Part shown: positions 6,007 through 7,332 of the stretch, one piece after another
Position numbering within the stretch: the first letter of the stretch is position 1
Layout: each line of letters begins with the position of its first letter
Origin: JBOFMT01 sp051658525
GTDB taxonomy: Bacteria > Bacillota_I > Bacilli_A > Erysipelotrichales > Erysipelotrichaceae
Reading direction: 5' to 3'
Assembly: GCA_051658525.1 (NCBI GenBank)
Contig: JBOFMT010000117.1
Location: 1-7,332 of the forward strand
DNA: 7,332 nucleotides
Program-made: the position numbers and the translations under genes
The notes under the pieces: model-generated
What the model saw: the letters and a program-made list of their open reading frames with translations, nothing else
Databases searched by the model: none
What the model was told of the DNA's origin: nothing

Positions 6007-7332
6007 TTACGTACGATCACTTAATATTTTAAGTGGTTCATAGCGCATAACAAATACCACTGCGCCAAGACTTGCGATAATGGATAGCAGTAATCCAATC
6101 CCAATTAATTGGATCATGATACCAAAATCTGTTGTCGCCTGTAGCTCACTAACATAATCCATACCTCCAACCGGTGACATTGCACCTCCCATACCTGGCA
6201 TGCTTTGTCCTGGACGTCCGAAGTTTTCACTTTGTTGTTGACTTTGAGTTTGTTGACTCGCAATATTTGCTGCTAATAACTGGTTACTAACAGGAACACT
6301 TAGGACTGCTCCTAAACCACTACCTAGCAAAATAGCAACAAGGCTAACAACGACGAGCTCTAGCACAAATTGCATCGCTACTTTATATTTTTTCATTCCA
6401 ATTGCCATTAATACTCCAACTTCATATTTTCGTTCTCGGATGGTAAATAGATTCAAGACAATTAAAATAAGAGCCCCAACACCAAGTACCACCCATAACA
6501 TCATATTCGCAAAGTTTGCAGTGTTTTGAATTGGTACCAGTTGTGCTTCATAACTAGTAAGATCACTAGAACTAACACTGTAGCTATCACTCAACCCCAT
6601 CGTTCTAACATCTTCTACAAACTGCTCATAAGCTGCAACATCCACAAAGCTATAACTAGCACTTAAACTTTCAACCAAAGCACTGGATTGCTCCATACCC
6701 ATGTCATTGGTTGAAGTGGTTGCTAGCTCAACACTAGTTGCCTGTGTACTTGCAAGACTATCAAACGACGTATAGATTTGATTTGCTGGGTCCATTGCTG
6801 TGGAAAAACGTTGATTGAACCCACTATCTTCACTCGTATATGTATATAATCCAGTAATTGTATATTCATACAATTGACTCTCATCGTTTGGATTACTTAA
6901 GATTAGTGTATCTCCAACACTTAGATTATTGTAAGCTGCTAACTGTGTTGAGATCACACAAGTAAAGTTATCCTCTAAGTTGAAGATTTCTCCTTCACTT
7001 ACTTTACTTGTTCCACTTACAAAATCACTCATACTATTGTAATCACTATAACCTACCAAGGTAAAGTCACCTTGACTCATACTTCCACCCATGCCTTGCA
7101 TTGGATTTTTCATACCTGTTTGTGTAGAACTACTAGATTCCGTCGTTACTGCTTCTACGTCATCATTTCCAGAAACGCCTACACTACTAGAATATAAGAA
7201 ATTACTTACATGTTCTGATGTTGCATAGTATTGTAATTCTTCTAAACTTAAACTCTCAATCGTTTGCATTGCACCTCTAAAATCTTCTCCCGAGTTTTGT
7301 GCCTCTTGCATCATCTTTTCTCGATCAAAAGC
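6007..7332 (-). CDS. FtsX/MacB-type ABC transporter permease (5'-truncated by the window)
   Basis: The visible 441 residues run open to the window edge (beginning AFDREKMMQE), so the start and first transmembrane helix lie outside. About 260 residues of extracytoplasmic MacB-like domain come first, including the LAAYNNLSVGDTLIL pattern. Then come transmembrane helices near 275-296, 316-340 and 403-428, with the conserved cytoplasmic coupling segment IRERKYEVGVLMAIGMKK between the first two and the C-terminal RYEPLKILSDRT. It pairs with the downstream ATPase. Relatives export peptides, antibiotics or lipoproteins, or act in envelope signalling; the substrate here is unknown. Notable features are Ser/Thr-rich stretches and two Met/Gly-rich segments, MQGMGGSMS (78-86) and MPGMGGAMS (378-386), both predicted outside the membrane. 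An internal Met (7314) is not the start because the frame continues upstream without a ribosome binding site. Confidence 0.9.
   Translation of the reverse strand, partial: AFDREKMMQEAQNSGEDFRGAMQTIESLSLEELQYYATSEHVSNFLYSSSVGVSGNDDVEAVTTESSSSTQTGMKNPMQGMGGSMSQGDFTLVGYSDYNSMSDFVSGTSKVSEGEIFNLEDNFTCVISTQLAAYNNLSVGDTLILSNPNDESQLYEYTITGLYTYTSEDSGFNQRFSTAMDPANQIYTSFDSLASTQATSVELATTSTNDMGMEQSSALVESLSASYSFVDVAAYEQFVEDVRTMGLSDSYSVSSSDLTSYEAQLVPIQNTANFANMMLWVVLGVGALILIVLNLFTIRERKYEVGVLMAIGMKKYKVAMQFVLELVVVSLVAILLGSGLGAVLSVPVSNQLLAANIASQQTQSQQQSENFGRPGQSMPGMGGAMSPVGGMDYVSELQATTDFGIMIQLIGIGLLLSIIASLGAVVFVMRYEPLKILSDRT

Noticed and set aside
2293..7332. A BceRSAB-type antimicrobial peptide detoxification module
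   Set aside because: The kinase has a sizeable external domain of about 100 residues, unlike the very short loops of BceS kinases. The visible permease part also ends with the three C-terminal helices of a four-helix MacB/FtsX type rather than a ten-helix BceB type.

Overview
The window reads as chromosomal DNA of a low-GC Gram-positive bacterium (Bacillota). The evidence is the strong AAGGAGG-type ribosome binding sites, the AT-rich codon use, and the protein types: a PadR/DUF2812 pair, a MacB-like ABC exporter without a periplasmic partner gene in view, and an OmpR-type two-component system. The proteins look most like those of gut Erysipelotrichia or Clostridia relatives, but the sequence alone does not fix the genus.

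Left part (1-1360). The first ~300 bases hold no supportable gene. At about 307-551 on the minus strand is the decayed relic of an XRE-type helix-turn-helix regulator, with one frameshift and two in-frame stops. Next is a TetR-family repressor gene (minus), divergent from a drug/metabolite (EamA) transporter gene (plus). Their ~150-base intergenic region holds a good promoter for the transporter, overlapped downstream of its -10 box by dyad and direct-repeat elements. This is a typical local-repressor/efflux arrangement.

Right part (2293-7332), all minus strand. In transcription order: a 5'-truncated FtsX/MacB-type permease and its ATPase; a perfect hairpin terminator; a PadR repressor gene overlapping a DUF2812 membrane-protein gene; a second terminator; an OmpR-type response regulator overlapping a sensor histidine kinase; and a bidirectional terminator shared with the convergent transporter gene. 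The hairpins suggest three transcripts: ABC exporter, PadR-DUF2812, and RR-HK. The padR promoter carries two near-identical 21-base palindromes, one in the -35/-10 spacer and one next to the start point, which predicts autorepression.

Inferred function: an envelope-stress or toxic-compound export locus in which PadR/DUF2812 and the two-component system sense conditions and may control the exporter, next to an independent TetR/EamA efflux unit. No wholly new system is evident. The most distinctive signals are a duplicated Met/Gly motif (M-x-G-M-G-G-S/A-M-S) in two extracytoplasmic parts of the permease and the nested operator/promoter layout of padR.
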